NCBI GenBank assembly: GCA_015501595.1
Contig: JADNRX010000023.1
Coordinates: 186,001 to 250,000 of the forward strand
Direction: 5' to 3'
From: Hymenopellis radicata
Taxonomy: Eukaryota; Basidiomycota; Agaricomycetes; Agaricales; Physalacriaceae
DNA length: 64,000 nt
The position numbers and the translations under genes were made by a program. This document shows, piece after piece, positions 22,073-33,239 of this stretch. Position 1 is the first letter of the stretch; every line of letters begins with the position of its first letter. The notes beneath the pieces are model-generated. The model saw only the letters and a list, made by a program, of their open reading frames with translations, searched no databases and was not told the DNA's origin.

Positions 22073-23654
22073 TTACACCCATGAAATGAGATTTCTGCCA
22101 CTACCATTATCGAGCCAAAATGGTCGAAGAACATTCGGGAGTTCTATGACTATTATATTGTTGTCTGCGTCGAATTTGGTTCCATTCTCGAGGAGAGCAA
22201 CAATAAGTCTCGGTATGGCGGCAGCAGTGCCATTGAGTGTATGGGCGTAGAGGTTATCATGCGATTGGCGGCGGGATCTAATTTCTGATACTTGATCAGC
22301 AAGCGACGAGCTTGATAGTCAGTGCAGTTGGAAAGAGAGGATATCTCTCCCCAGTTTCCCCGTCCCGGCATCCAGGCCTCCATGTCGTATTTCCGATATG
22401 CAGTGGCTCCGAGCTCTTCTGTTGGCATATCCAGTACTCTAAGATACTGTTGGCACCGAAGAGCACGGAAAGAAAGAATAGACGTACCGGAACGGGAATC
22501 CAAGCGCGCTGTAAATCGCTACCTGTAGGTTCTTCATCTCTTCCATCATCTGTTCACTGGCATCTATTTCGGTGACAGCGAATAATTCAACCTTTGAGAA
22601 CTGATGTACCCGATAGAGCCCTCGTGTGTCGACACCGCTTGCACCGGCCTCCAAGCGAAATGCATGCCCAGGCCTACGAGTTTGAGAGGTAACGCGCCTG
22701 CCGCATATATGCGGTTTGCGCACATCCCTCCCAATGGAATTTCTGATGTACCCGAGAGGACAAGGTCGGGAGCAGATGGGCCGGCGTCTACCTGATACAT
22801 TTGTGACTTGGGAGGATCAGAGAGCGGGTCTCTTGGCTGGAAACCGCATCGGTTCGCGATGTCGGCGCGAACGACGTCCGGCGTGAGGACGGGGGTGAAA
22901 CCGTGTTTGACGGCCATGGAGATGGAAAAGTTGGTGAGGGCTAGTTCGAGGAGTGCAGCTTCGTTTTTAAGATAGTACCATGACGTGCCGGTGACATTAG
23001 TGCCGCTCTGAAAGTCGACGAGCTGTAATGCTTGACATATCGCGTAGTGGTCGCGGGAAGGAGAAGCGGGAATTGGTGGAGGCCCATGGGTGGATAAGGT
23101 AACGGCAGCAGACTCGGGACCGAGAGGTGATTGGGAATGAGTGTCGTTTGGAATTTGAAGGGCCAGATCGAGCAGACCCCGCTCGAGCTCTGCTACCTTT
23201 ATTTCGAGTTGCGTGATTTCTGCCTTTAGTTGCTTGGCCTCCTCGATGGCAGCTGCATGCGCCTCCTTGTTTTTCTCCTTTATATATCGCTGGATATTGT
23301 CTCCATTCAAAGAACGCAGATTCCGTTTGATATTGAGCTTGCTTGTTAACTCCTTGCATATCTTCCAATCACGGACCACACATTGGATTCCGTCGGCAGA
23401 AATGGTCGCCTTGCGATTTATCGCGTTCGAAGTCTTATAGACGACGTTGTTGGAGATGTCTTCGTATTTTAGACGTGGACCTCGCAGGGCAGCGGACATT
23501 CGAGAAGAAAGAGGATCTGTCGAAATAAAGCATCGCTGCACGCGCTGACCTGCATTTATTTAGATATTTAATGAGGAGAATAATAAAACTCACTGAAATG
23601 GAGGCTCAAGGATGTCCGACAGTGACTGTGTGCACAACGCGCCAAGCTTGACAT
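22073..23654 (-). CDS. Seryl-tRNA synthetase, probably mitochondrial, with apparent frameshift
   Basis: Charges tRNA-Ser. The start at 23654 with a short first exon gives [18 protein letters not shown], an Arg/Ser-rich targeting-type leader that splices into [13 protein letters not shown] tRNA-binding coiled coil ([20 protein letters not shown]) follows. The class II core has TSEIPLGGM, motif 2 [14 protein letters not shown] and motif 3 [17 protein letters not shown]. The C-terminus [12 protein letters not shown] ends at 22073. The frame breaks between LKLVGLG and HAFRLEAG; one extra base in the run at 22667-22669 repairs it. Divergence from the cytosolic type and the leader point to mitochondria. 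Confidence 0.9.
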
Positions 23655-23734
23655 GCTTGGAAAGAGTCTAAGAGACAGGAACTACAGGAGCCTACAGGAA
23701 CGTGTTACATGTGACGTGACAGTCGCGTCTCTCG

Positions 23735-25136
23735 ATGGCTCCCTCAACCTCAAAGACAACGAATGGCACAGAAATACCTTACGAGCTGCCATGGTGAATA
23801 CGACTTGCTGGCTCCAATCTGGATGCTTATTTATTGTCTCTAGGGTTGAGAAATATCGGCCACATGTTCTCGACGACGTTGTCGGCAACTCTGACACCAT
23901 TGAACGACTAAAAGTCATCGCGCGAGACGGAAACTGTCCGCACATCATCATATCGGCAAGTGAGATGGGCTCTGATACAGACGCGCCGTCAACTTTTCTC
24001 AGGGCATGCCCGGTATCGGTAAAACGACCAGCATACATTGTCTAGCCCATCAATTACTTGGAGACGCCTACAAGGAAGGTGTACTTGAATTGAACGCGTC
24101 AGACGAAAGGTGCGTACATCTTTACTCAATATTATGCATCTAATGGAATGTCAGAGGCATCGACGTCGTACGAAACAAAATAAAGACCTTTGCTCAAAAG
24201 AAAGTGACGCTACCTCCTGGGCGACATAAAATCGTCATTCTCGACGAAGCAGACAGGTATCAGTCCTGTAACGCAAGAAAATACTTGTCTGACCTTACAC
24301 AGTATGACCGCAGGAGCACAACAGGCCTTACGACGGACAATGGAAATATTCTCCAATACCACTCGGTTCTGTTTGGCGTGCAACATGAGCAATAAGATCA
24401 TCGAGCCCATACAAAGTCGATGCGCTATTCTGCGATACGCCAAACTCCGCGACCAAGAGATATTGGCGCGTCTCTTATCAATATGTGATTCGGAGAAAGT
24501 ACGTTTCTAGTTTCCCCTACGTACAATCGGTTTGAACGCATCTGCAGGTCCAATACAACGACGATGGCCTTACTGCTCTTATATTCACTTCGGAGGGAGA
24601 CATGCGACAGGCCATCAACAACTTGCAGTCAACGCATTCTGGCTTCGGCTTCATTTCGGGCGACAACGTCTTCAAGGTCTGCGACCAGCCGCATCCGATT
24701 CTAGTTCAGGCTATGATGCGTGCATGTCTCAAAAGCGACGTGAATCAGGCTATGGAGAAGTTGAACGACCTCTGGGAGCAGGGTTACAGCGCTGTCGACA
24801 TCGTAGTCACGATATTTCGTGTGGTCAAGACCTTTGACGAGTAAGTTTTCGTCGCTTATCATCTCATCATGTTCTTATGGCCGTAGAATCCCCGAATACA
24901 CAAAACTCGAATACATCAAGGTTGGTGGATCCCCGTTTGCTACGGTGCTCGGCCTGATTGCGATCCTTAGGAAATTGGATTTACTCACATGCGAATCCTG
25001 GAGGGAGTTGGCACTTTAATACAGCTCGCGGGGCTTGTCGCACGTCTCTGTCGAATGGTAAGCCTCTTCTCATGTCTACTATCGAAGCCCTCTCAACTGT
25101 TTAAAGCACATGAAAGCTGAACTATTCACTGTCTAA
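23735..25136 (+). CDS. Replication factor C subunit (human RFC2 / yeast Rfc4 type)
   Basis: AAA+ subunit of the clamp loader that places PCNA on primer ends. Exons join to [20 protein letters not shown], then [15 protein letters not shown] (RFC box II), Walker [27 protein letters not shown] and Walker [21 protein letters not shown]. The SRC arginine-finger motif is in [13 protein letters not shown]. The collar domain runs through [14 protein letters not shown] to a final exon giving [11 protein letters not shown], stop at 25136. The intron directly before Walker A (23956-24002) is GC-AG. The 5' end lies about 80 bp from the divergent SerRS gene, so the two share a promoter. The frame is intact. 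Confidence 0.95.
23956..24002 (+). other. GC-AG intron at the Walker A motif of the RFC gene
   Basis: 47-bp intron, donor TCG|GCAAGT, acceptor TCTCAG. It joins PHIIIS to [10 protein letters not shown] exactly as in the protein family. The GT four bases later would add four nucleotides and lose the ATP-binding loop. Confidence 0.85.
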
Positions 25137-25424
25137 TGGATCTTAGCCACGCCTGTTTCATACTTGAGTGATTCCTTATAATTTATTATGCCATTTTATC
25201 TTCAGTGACCCGCGCGCGTTCGCCCGAGGTAAGAAAGGTTGTTCACGCGCGGCGTTATCTCTGGAATGGATACGGATACCTTAGGCATAAGAGCGCATCG
25301 GCTCTTCAACGAAGGTCTGGCAGAGGCAAAATCAATTGCATGAACGACTAGACGGTACTAGTAGCAAATAGATATATGATTAGGTGCTCTCGCAAAGCCC
25401 GAAATTTCTCTGTCTAGATTTGGT
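25137..25424. other. Convergent intergenic region
   Basis: 3' ends of the RFC gene and the seven-TM gene. Nothing else seen. Confidence 0.35.
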
Positions 25425-26764
25425 TTATACGTTCGAGCTGGATGATTCGGACGGTACGACTGATATCGTGGCGAATGTGTGCGTCTGTCGTCCGTTGCTT
25501 GAGTTCCCAACGAACGCCAGAGGCTCAAGTTTCTCCCTTTTGGACCCGTTTTGAGCAGGTTGGTCATGTTGTAACGCCGCAGTGTCTCTGAAGGGTGATG
25601 TTGATGCCCACACTAGAAAAAAGGATCAGAAGGGGTCGTGGACGCTCAAAAATCTTCCTACCAGAGGCGAAAACGGTCGAGACAACCGAAACGTAGATAT
25701 TAGCACTGTAGATCATGCTAGCAGTGAGTTGGAGTTGGGGCTGGAATAGGAAGGCAATCTCAATGACGCCAAAGATAACTGGAAGTCGACAATTCGAAGA
25801 GTCAGCCAGGTTCAAGAGAATCGAACAAATAAGACACGTACTCGGGAATATCAAGTTGGTAGAGGCGATCCAGAAAAGGGTGCGCAGCTGATTGGTGACA
25901 GAGTCTAATCATGTCTGTAAGCACTAAATCGAAGGTTTCGTGACATCGGAGACATACATTTGCCACCGTCGGAATGACGCCCAACACTCTGGCCATTGAA
26001 AATATGACCTTGCGATGCCAACTGCCAGAGGAACAACGCCGATATGTACCTGACACGGGTGAATACAAGAGGTCTTCACGAGATAAAGAGCATACATATT
26101 GTCGAACAACTCCAAAATCCATCCACATTCGTGAATCCAGCGTGGAAGACCCTCGGCTATGAGGTACTGCTGGACGGTGCTCGTCGCAGTTAGCTGGTTC
26201 CATAGAACGAGGAAGTGTATAAAGATGCCGGCTCGTGCGAGCTTCATGACGACGGGGAAGGCGATGATCATACCCAGACGAGTGCGAGAGTAGGAGCTGT
26301 AAACGACAAGAACTCGGAAGATAAGGACGAATTCTGTTATCCAGGGAAGCCAGACAAAGAAGACGCCGTAAGCAAAGACTATGACAGCAGCAGTGAGAAT
26401 AGAACGTCGACTTGGGAAACCTCGTACCTTCTTTGGCATTGCTCTGTACGAGAGGGTTTAGAATTCCGGTGACCTGCCAAAGGTTGGGCTTGGTTCCGTG
26501 ATTTCTGGAGAGACTCACTGAGAGATGAATGCTGAGAATGCCTAAGACGAGTCCTAGGAGGATGGAAAGAGTATTGATGATGAAGATGGGCCTCTTTCGA
26601 GAGGAGGCCGTTGACATGGAAAGTAGCATGAAGAAGAGAGGGACGAGGAATGCGGAAAACACAGCTGAAATGAGCATAAACCCAATAGCAGGTCGGATAG
26701 CATCGGTGTACTCTTTGAGGATGGCAGCGACGAAGGGAGGTATGATAGCAGGACGGGTCGACAT
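25425..26764 (-). CDS. Seven-helix membrane protein of a basidiomycete family, function unknown
   Basis: The start at 26764 gives MSTRPAIIPPFVAAILKEY. Successive hydrophobic helices follow: AIGFMLISAVFSAFLVPLFF, FIINTLSILLGLVLGILSI, ILTAAVIVFAYGVFFVWLPW and FVLIFRVLVVYSS. Then come LGMIIAFPVVMKLARAGIFI, TLFWIASTNLIFP and IFGVIEIAFLF, and IYSANIYVSVVSTVFAS. The C-terminal tail is polar and Ser-rich, ending SESSSSNV. The topology resembles a receptor-like protein and the family is common in Agaricomycetes, but I do not recognise a ligand or a pheromone-receptor signature. Five or so short introns; splicing of the middle exon (about 26030-26100) is the least certain part. Confidence 0.7.
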
Positions 26765-27319
26765 CGTCAAGGTGCTTATTCAAGAATTCCACTAGTTCCA
26801 AACCTTTTATACGGACATTGGCGTTTTCCTCGTCCCGACGTTAGAGCATTGAGAGATGGACATAGCTTTTCAGACGTAGCGCGCGCGAACGAGGATGCGT
26901 TTCATCAAAAGGGATGGAGATCTCTGATGTGATACCAGCAATCAGTAACAGATGAACAGCGCTAGGAAAGACTCATGGTCCGGAACTTCACGAGGACGAA
27001 ACAGATTAACCCATGATGTGCGCAAACTTGATCACAGTGAGTGAATAGGAAGATCAGTAGAAGTGATGTTTGATGAGTGGCATGGCGGTGCGGACCAGGG
27101 CGGGATCGCCGGGATGAATAACACAGGATCTACACACAAACAAGACGGAACAGAAGATCCCGGTCTTTGAACCCATCATGATAGCCTCGCTCTCAACTGT
27201 AAGCCGTTGCCGCTTGGCAGGTTGATGGGAAAAGTACACGTGTACTTATGTACTTACGCTAGCTTCCATTACCAACTCACAGTCATACCGCCTAGATCTT
27301 GTAGCTGCTGGTGCAGAAC
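26765..27319. other. Intergenic region
   Basis: About 550 bp between divergent starts. A TATA-like TTTTATA lies just upstream of the seven-TM start on the minus strand (near 26810). The last ~75 bp belong to the duplicated unit that also precedes the second SDR copy. Confidence 0.4.
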
Positions 27320-28617
27320 ATGTTATTTGGTCTCTTTGGAAAAAGTTGGGATGCCTCCGATATCCCTGACTTGACTGGTTCGTGACCGCGCCGTCAATGA
27401 GTCAGGTACTAGCTAAACTCTGCAGGTCGCGTCGCCATTGTCACCGGAGGGAACACTGGTATTGGCCTTGCCACTGTCCGGGAACTCGCTCGTCATGGCG
27501 CCAGAGTATAGTAAGTTTTATTTGCTTCATTGCGTATTTGCTCTCGACGTCTTTGTTATAGCGTACTCTCACGGAATGAATCCCGAGTTTTGGAAGCCAT
27601 TGAATCTGTGAAGAAGGAGACTCCGAGGCTGTCATCAAGTACATCAACTTCGACCTTCTTCGGATGCAGTCCGCAACGAAAGCCGCTGAAGAGTTCCTTC
27701 AACACGAAACGCGTCTTGACATGCTTATCAATAATGCTGGCATTGTAAGTATGCAGACCTTCGAAGTGGAGTACTTATGGCAACGCTATAGATGGCCACT
27801 CCCTACGAAATTGGTCCAGATGGCATTGAAATCCAAGCTTGTAATGGAACAGGTTCGCTTGCTCTAGACACGCGCCCTATTCCAGGTCACTAATGCGGTA
27901 TTCATGCAGGTCATTTTGCACTGACAATGGCTCTTCTTCCTGTTCTGAAGGACACGGCCTCGAAACCGGAATCTCACGTTCGTATCGTCAATGTGACGAG
28001 CAAAGGTTATCAACTAGCCCGAAAGCCAAACTATCAAACACTGGACGATCTGAACCAGCAGTGCTGGTCGACTTGGAATCGATATGGAAATGGAAAACTC
28101 TCAGTGAGTGTTTACATCCTTCACCCGCTGGATCTCGTTAATTGTATTGTAGAACATACTCTTTACGAACGAGCTTCAGAAACGATTAGAGGGAACAGGA
28201 ATATACTGCCTTTCAGTACATCCCGGGAATGTTAATACCGAACTTCCTCGAGGTGAGTGCTTGTCGTAGCTTTCCCAGCAGCTTTAAATTTAATTGTATG
28301 CGATGCTTAGGGATGGCAGAGTCGTGGCCCATCATCAAACCCTTCTTGGGCCTTGCATGGCTCGTTCTTCTTACACCCTACCAAGGGGCTCTGACTTCAC
28401 TCTACGCTGCTACGTCACCCGAAGTCGAAGAGAAGGATTTGAAGTAAGTGTGAAAGTCACACGAACTGCGATGAGAGCTCACAGATATCGCAGGGCTGCT
28501 TACCTCGAACCTATCGCACAAGTAACTGCGAAGAAAGCTTACGCAGAAGATCAAGGGTTGGCTGAAGACTTTTGGAATTTGTGCGAACAACTGGTTGCGG
28601 CGAAATCATGAGTGTAG
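27247..28617 (+). repeat. Tandem duplication, unit 1 (SDR gene plus proximal promoter)
   Basis: Highly similar to 28899-30269 in the same orientation, both about 1.37 kb. It includes about 70 bp upstream of the start, all exons and introns. Confidence 0.9.
27320..28611 (+). CDS. Retinol-dehydrogenase-like SDR, copy 1, with apparent frameshift
   Basis: NAD(P)-dependent oxidoreductase of the RDH/WW-oxidoreductase-like SDR type; substrate unknown. Exons join to MLFGLFGKSWDASDIPDLTG, RVAIVTGGNTGIGLATVREL (TGxxxGIG cofactor motif), LDMLINNAGIMATPYEIGPD and RIVNVTSKG. The active site is YGNGKLSN (YxxxK), followed by NELQKRLEGTGIYCLSVHPG. It ends EQLVAAKS. Relative to copy 2, one C is missing at 27623-27624 (ACTCCGAG against ACCCCCGAG), which shifts the frame after KKET. 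Everything else is intact, so a base error and a recent null mutation are both possible. Confidence 0.85.
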
Positions 28618-28970
28618 TACACGGTCCGACCTCCGCATTCCGATTCTTGGGTACTAAACATAGGCTCTGAACCTCAACCGTCGCTGTCGTTTCGTTCACA
28701 AATCCTATAGTGTAATGTGGATTGATAATAATATGACGGAACGCGCGTTCGAGTGCCGACACTTGTGCAGAACGCGGCTGTGTCCAGGCTCCGAACCCCC
28801 ATGAGATCGTTAGGCGTCGCTCCTAGCGTAATGTGGATTGATATCGGTTAAAGATTCAGATCCGACATTTGCAGAACGTATACGAATCCCATCGACGGTA
28901 TGTACTTAAGCTAGCTTCCATTAGTATCAACTCATAGTCATACCGCCTCTTCTAGCTGTGCAAGTAGAAC
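28612..28970. other. Spacer between the SDR copies
   Basis: Contains two degenerate copies of a short block, GTAATGTGGATTGATA (about 28712 and 28828), each followed by a CGACA-TTGCAGAACG-like sequence. The end of the spacer (from 28899) is the duplicated promoter. Confidence 0.5.
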
Positions 28971-30269
28971 ATGTTATTTGGTCTCTGTGGAAAAAGTTGG
29001 GATGCCTCCGATATCCCTGACTTGACTGGTTCGTGTCCGCGCATTCAATGGGTCAGGTACTAACTAACATCTGGCAGATCGTGTCGCCATTGTCACCGGA
29101 GGGAACACTGGTATTGGCCTTGCCACTGTCCGGGAACTCGCCCGTCATGGCGCCAGAGTATAGTAAGTTATATTTGCTTCATTGCGTATTTGCTCTCGAC
29201 GCCTCTGTTATAGCGTACTCTCGCGGAATGAATCCCGAGTTCTGGAAGCCATTGAATCTGTGAAGAAGGAGACCCCCGAGGCTATGGTCAAGTACATCAA
29301 CTTCGATCTCCTTCGGATGCAGACCGCGAAGACAGCCGCTGAAGAGTTCCTTCGACACGAAACGCGTCTTGACATGCTTATCAATAATGCTGGCATTGTA
29401 AGTATGCAGACCTTCGAAGTGGAGTACTTATGGCAACGCGATAGATGGCCACTCCCTACGAAATTGGTCCAGATGGCATTGAAATCCAAGCTTGTAATGG
29501 AACAGGTTCGCTTGCTCTAGACACGCGCCCTATTCCAGGTCACTAATGCGGTATTCATGCAGGTCATTTTGCACTGACAAGGGCTCTTCTTCCTGTTCTG
29601 AAGGACACGGCCTCGAAACCGGAATCTCACGTTCGTATTGTCAATGTAACGAGCAAAGGTCATGACCTAGCTGAAAACCCAAACTTCAAAACACTGGACG
29701 GTCTGAATCAGAAGTGTGGAGCGACTTGGAATCGATATGGAAATGGAAAACTCTCAGTGAGTGTTTACAGCTTTGCCCGCTGGATCTCGTTAATTGTATT
29801 GCAGAACATACTTTTTACGAACGAGCTTCAGAAACGATTAGAGGGAACAGGAATATACTGCCTTTCAGTGCATCCCGGGGTTGTTAATAGCGAACTTGGT
29901 CGAGGTAAGTGCTTGTCGTGGCTTTTCCAGTGGCAGCTTTAATTGTATGTGATGCTTCAGGGATGGCAGAGTCGTGGCCCATCATCAAACCCTTCTTGGG
30001 CCTTGCATGGCTCGTTCTTCTTACACCCTACCAAGGGGCTCTGACTTCACTCTACGCTGCTACGTCACCCGAAGTCGAAGAGAAGGATTTGAAGTAAGTT
30101 TGAAAGCTACACGAACTCCGGTGAGAGCTCACAGATATCGTGCTAGGGCTGCTTACCTCGAACCTATCGCACAAGTAACTGCGAAGAAGGTTATGCAGTA
30201 GATGAAGGGTTGGCTGAAGACTTTTGGAACTTGTGCGAACAGCTGGTTGCGGCGAAATCGTGAGTGTAG
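28899..30269 (+). repeat. Tandem duplication, unit 2
   Basis: Second copy of the 1.37-kb unit. It differs from unit 1 by scattered substitutions in exons and introns and by a few small indels. Confidence 0.9.
28971..30263 (+). CDS. Retinol-dehydrogenase-like SDR, copy 2, with apparent C-terminal frameshift
   Basis: Same enzyme type and exon plan as copy 1, with TGGNTGIG, NNAG and YGNGK motifs preserved. Exon 2 here is in frame (KKETPEAMVKYINFD). Differences include Phe to Cys at position 6 (MLFGLCGKSW) and HPGVVNSELGRG for HPGNVNTELPRG. Near the end one base is missing in the TT at 30191-30192, giving an early stop after AKKVMQ. Restoring it continues into the same EDFWNLCEQLVAAKS-like tail up to 30263. 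Without repair the protein lacks about its last 27 residues, which lie beyond the catalytic core. Confidence 0.85.
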
Positions 30270-30594
30270 CGCCAAGGGTGAGGAACCAGAGTGGATTCGT
30301 TGCAACAGGAAACTATGTAATCCATGTGCTTCAATTTTCAGTGTTCATTTCAGAGACAAAAGTGCGCTCCTGTGTACGAATGAGAGGAAAGCGTTTCAAA
30401 GTCGTGATTGCTACTCGTGCAGTACAACTTTGAGTTCGCGGTGATTGTGCGCGCCGCGCGAATTGCGGACACGTGATTGACGCGACGCCAAGCATAGACA
30501 AACAAAATAGTTGGCCGAAGATTCCCAAAAAGGCAGGCACTTTTGTTTGTTGCTTCTATCTTCTTGTCTCTTGCACTCATAGTCATGACCGTCA
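30264..30594. promoter_or_regulatory. Intergenic region upstream of the sirtuin gene
   Basis: About 330 bp with the sirtuin promoter. A GC-rich palindromic stretch GCGCGCCGCGCG-like lies near 30448-30460. Function unknown. Confidence 0.35.
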
Positions 30595-32343
30595 CTCTCG
30601 ACCTCAACGGTGGTCTCGCGGATGGCCCGACGCGACGCACCCTCAACGATATCTCCTTGTCGGTTGCAAAGTGTAAGAAGATAGTGGTTCTAACAGGAGC
30701 CGGGATATCTTGCTCGTCGGGTATTCCTGTTAGTCTTCCTGTGCCAGCGAAAACCCCGCACTGACCTCTTCTCTGCAGGATTTCCGCTCCTCCGACGGTC
30801 TCTATGCCATGGTAAAGGAGCGATATCCAAACGTGGTCCTAAAAGGCCAGGAGCTGTTCAACGCGTCTCTCTTCCGTGATACCACCTCCACATCAGTATT
30901 CTACACCTTCATTTCACAGTTGAAGCAGTCTGTTGACAACGCCTCGCCCACACCTACCCATCGCTTCATAAAACTTTTGGATTCCAAAAAGAAACTCCTT
31001 CGCTCCTATACCCAGAACATTGATGGTCTAGAGGAGCGAGCCGGTCTTCTAGGGAGCGCAAGTGAAGACGCCAAATCGACCTCATCTCGCAGCAAGTCCA
31101 AAATTAATACAAAGGATGTTCGAAACGTACAACTTCATGGCGACATCCATCGCGTCCGTTGCAACTCCTGTTCCGCTGACTACCTTTGCACTCCGGAACA
31201 TATCGAGATATTCAATGAAGGCCTCTCGCCACCATGTCCCGACTGCACACAGCGATGTGAGATACCTTCTCGCTCTACGAAGGCTTTTAAACTAACGTGT
31301 AACCTCCAATAGGTGAAGCTCGTGTTGCACGCTCCGCTCGCGCCACTAGCGTCGGCTCCCTTCGTCCTTCCATTGTCCTGTATGACGAAGCGCATCCTCT
31401 CGGTGACGACATTGGCACAATTCAGACCAGCGATCTCAACAAGAAGCCAGAGATGCTCATCATCATGGGTACTTCTCTCAAAGTCCATGGTTTCAAGAAG
31501 CTCGTAAAAGAGTTTGCCAGTGCCGTCCACAAACATCCTTCTGTCGCCTCTACCAACGCTGCGAAAGGGAAGCGCTGGGCAGGCAAAGTCATTTATGTCA
31601 ATAAGACGGCCCCGGGAGGAGACTGGTCAGACATCATCGACTACCACGTGTCTGGGGAAACCGACGCGTGGGTTAGCAAGGTCGAAGAGGATTGGAGGAA
31701 GTCGCGACCCGCTGATTGGGAAATTCAGTCTACACTTGACGGAGATATCAGCATGTTGTCCCCACTTAAAGTTGTGAAGGATGTTCGGACAGCGCTTGGT
31801 GCCAAAGGCAAATCTAAAGGTCAGGAATACTCTACATCTTCAACCTTCCTCAATTGATCCTGGGAAACAGACATACGGAAATCCCATGACGTCGAGAATG
31901 TGCCGCCACAGACGTCTTGCGACATGATTCTCAGTACACCTGATCTCTCAGGGCTGTCCATTGTGAAACCGAAGCCGACGAGTTCGCCTAGTTCTCCCAC
32001 CAAGCGGCGTCAAGGAGGATCGCATTACAATGACCTCGAATCCAGTCCATCCAAGCGCCGGATACACAATGGAGAGAAAGTTGGTCTGGAACCGGAAGAA
32101 CGGGGACTTCTGTTTGGGAATAGCACCAATAACGTGATCGACGTTGACGACTTCGAAGAAATCGATGCTATTATCGATCTTTCCATGCAAGATATGACTG
32201 CCTCTCGCCCACAAGCCAGGACGAAGCCAGCACGCGCGCCGACCACTACCTGCGCTGTTGTACTTCCAAGGAAGGCTGGCGGGGAACCAAAGCGCGCTCG
32301 AAGTCGAACGGGAAGAAACCTCCAAGTGGAGGTGGTGATTTAG
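30595..32343 (+). CDS. NAD-dependent protein deacetylase, Hst3/Hst4-type sirtuin
   Basis: Fungal Hst3/Hst4 remove acetyl from histone H3 K56 after S phase (family knowledge). The start at 30595 gives MTVTLDLNGGLADGP. The Rossmann core has VVLTGAGISCSSGIPDFRSS, SYTQNIDGLEERAG and the catalytic-His motif QLHGDIHRV. Zinc ligands lie in RCNSCSADYLC and PPCPDC. NAD-binding MGTSLKVHG follows. An intron ending just before ACATACGG (about 31872) links the core to a disordered C-terminal tail with SPSSPTKRRQGG, acidic DVDDFEEIDAIID and basic PKRARSRTGR. Skipping that intron gives a false stop after STFLN. Frame intact. Confidence 0.9.
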
Positions 32344-32563
32344 GAGGACATTTCGACGACATAAAGGCCATTTCGCTCCATTTTCACATTGTTTTCGTTG
32401 CATGTAACTTATATCACTACCTCATGGATTGTTCAATCTTCACGCTATGCATCATGTTTGCAGTTTTTTTGATGATCGATTCTCGAAAACGTTGCAAAAA
32501 AATAAAGTACGACAGAAGTACACAAATGATACAAGAAACCTAACACGGCGCTCGCTTCCTCGT

Positions 32564-33239
32564 TCAGTCTGTAATCAGCTCATGAACGCTCCAATCCTCG
32601 AAACTGCCGTCTGGCAGGTAGCGGCGAATAATCAAAGGAATTTTTCGTTGTGAGAGTTCTTTGATGGCGATCTGCAGCGCGTCCGTTTCGCCGTCAAGGG
32701 GAACCAGTACAGGGGCGTTCATGCTGGAGGTTCACAGATGAGAAGAGAGGTGAAATGTCAAGGATCGTTCATTTACCTGATTTGCAGAGCTCTCGTTCCA
32801 AGTATTCTTGCTCTCTCGTACTTGGTCAAGTACGGTGTTGTTATTCTCTCCTTGTTCGCTTGTCGCTCTCCTGCTAGCCCAGCACCGGCAGCAACCGCTG
32901 CATCATCCTCCGCGTTGCCCATCTCATGTTCATTGTCGGCGCCGTTGATGCCATTCATCTGCGCATCCTCCCCACCATTCTCGCCGTCCTCTCCCTGTCC
33001 TTCAGCGTCTTGGTTCAGAAGATCGTAGCCGTCATCCTATAAAGCGAATCACACGAGGTCCTGGTAAGAGATGTATTGGGTAGCTAATAGACGGTATACA
33101 CACAAGATCCTCAGCAAAACTTGAAGAGAAAATGAGAAATATGCTAGATAGACGTAAGGACACACAAGTCGTACCCAGTACCACCAAAGTCGTCGTAGTC
33201 ACCGCCGCCGCCGCCGCCATAATCGCCGTCTTCCGACAT
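32564..33239 (-). CDS. RPB6: RNA polymerase I/II/III common subunit Rpb6 (ABC23)
   Basis: Shared omega-like subunit that stabilises the largest subunit of all three nuclear RNA polymerases. The start at 33239 gives MSEDGDYGG with a poly-Gly run encoded by GGC repeats, then an acidic N-terminus ([17 protein letters not shown]). The universally conserved core follows: [60 protein letters not shown]. It ends VHELITD at 32564. At least three short introns; frame intact. The poly-Gly insertion is longer than in yeast. Confidence 0.95.
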
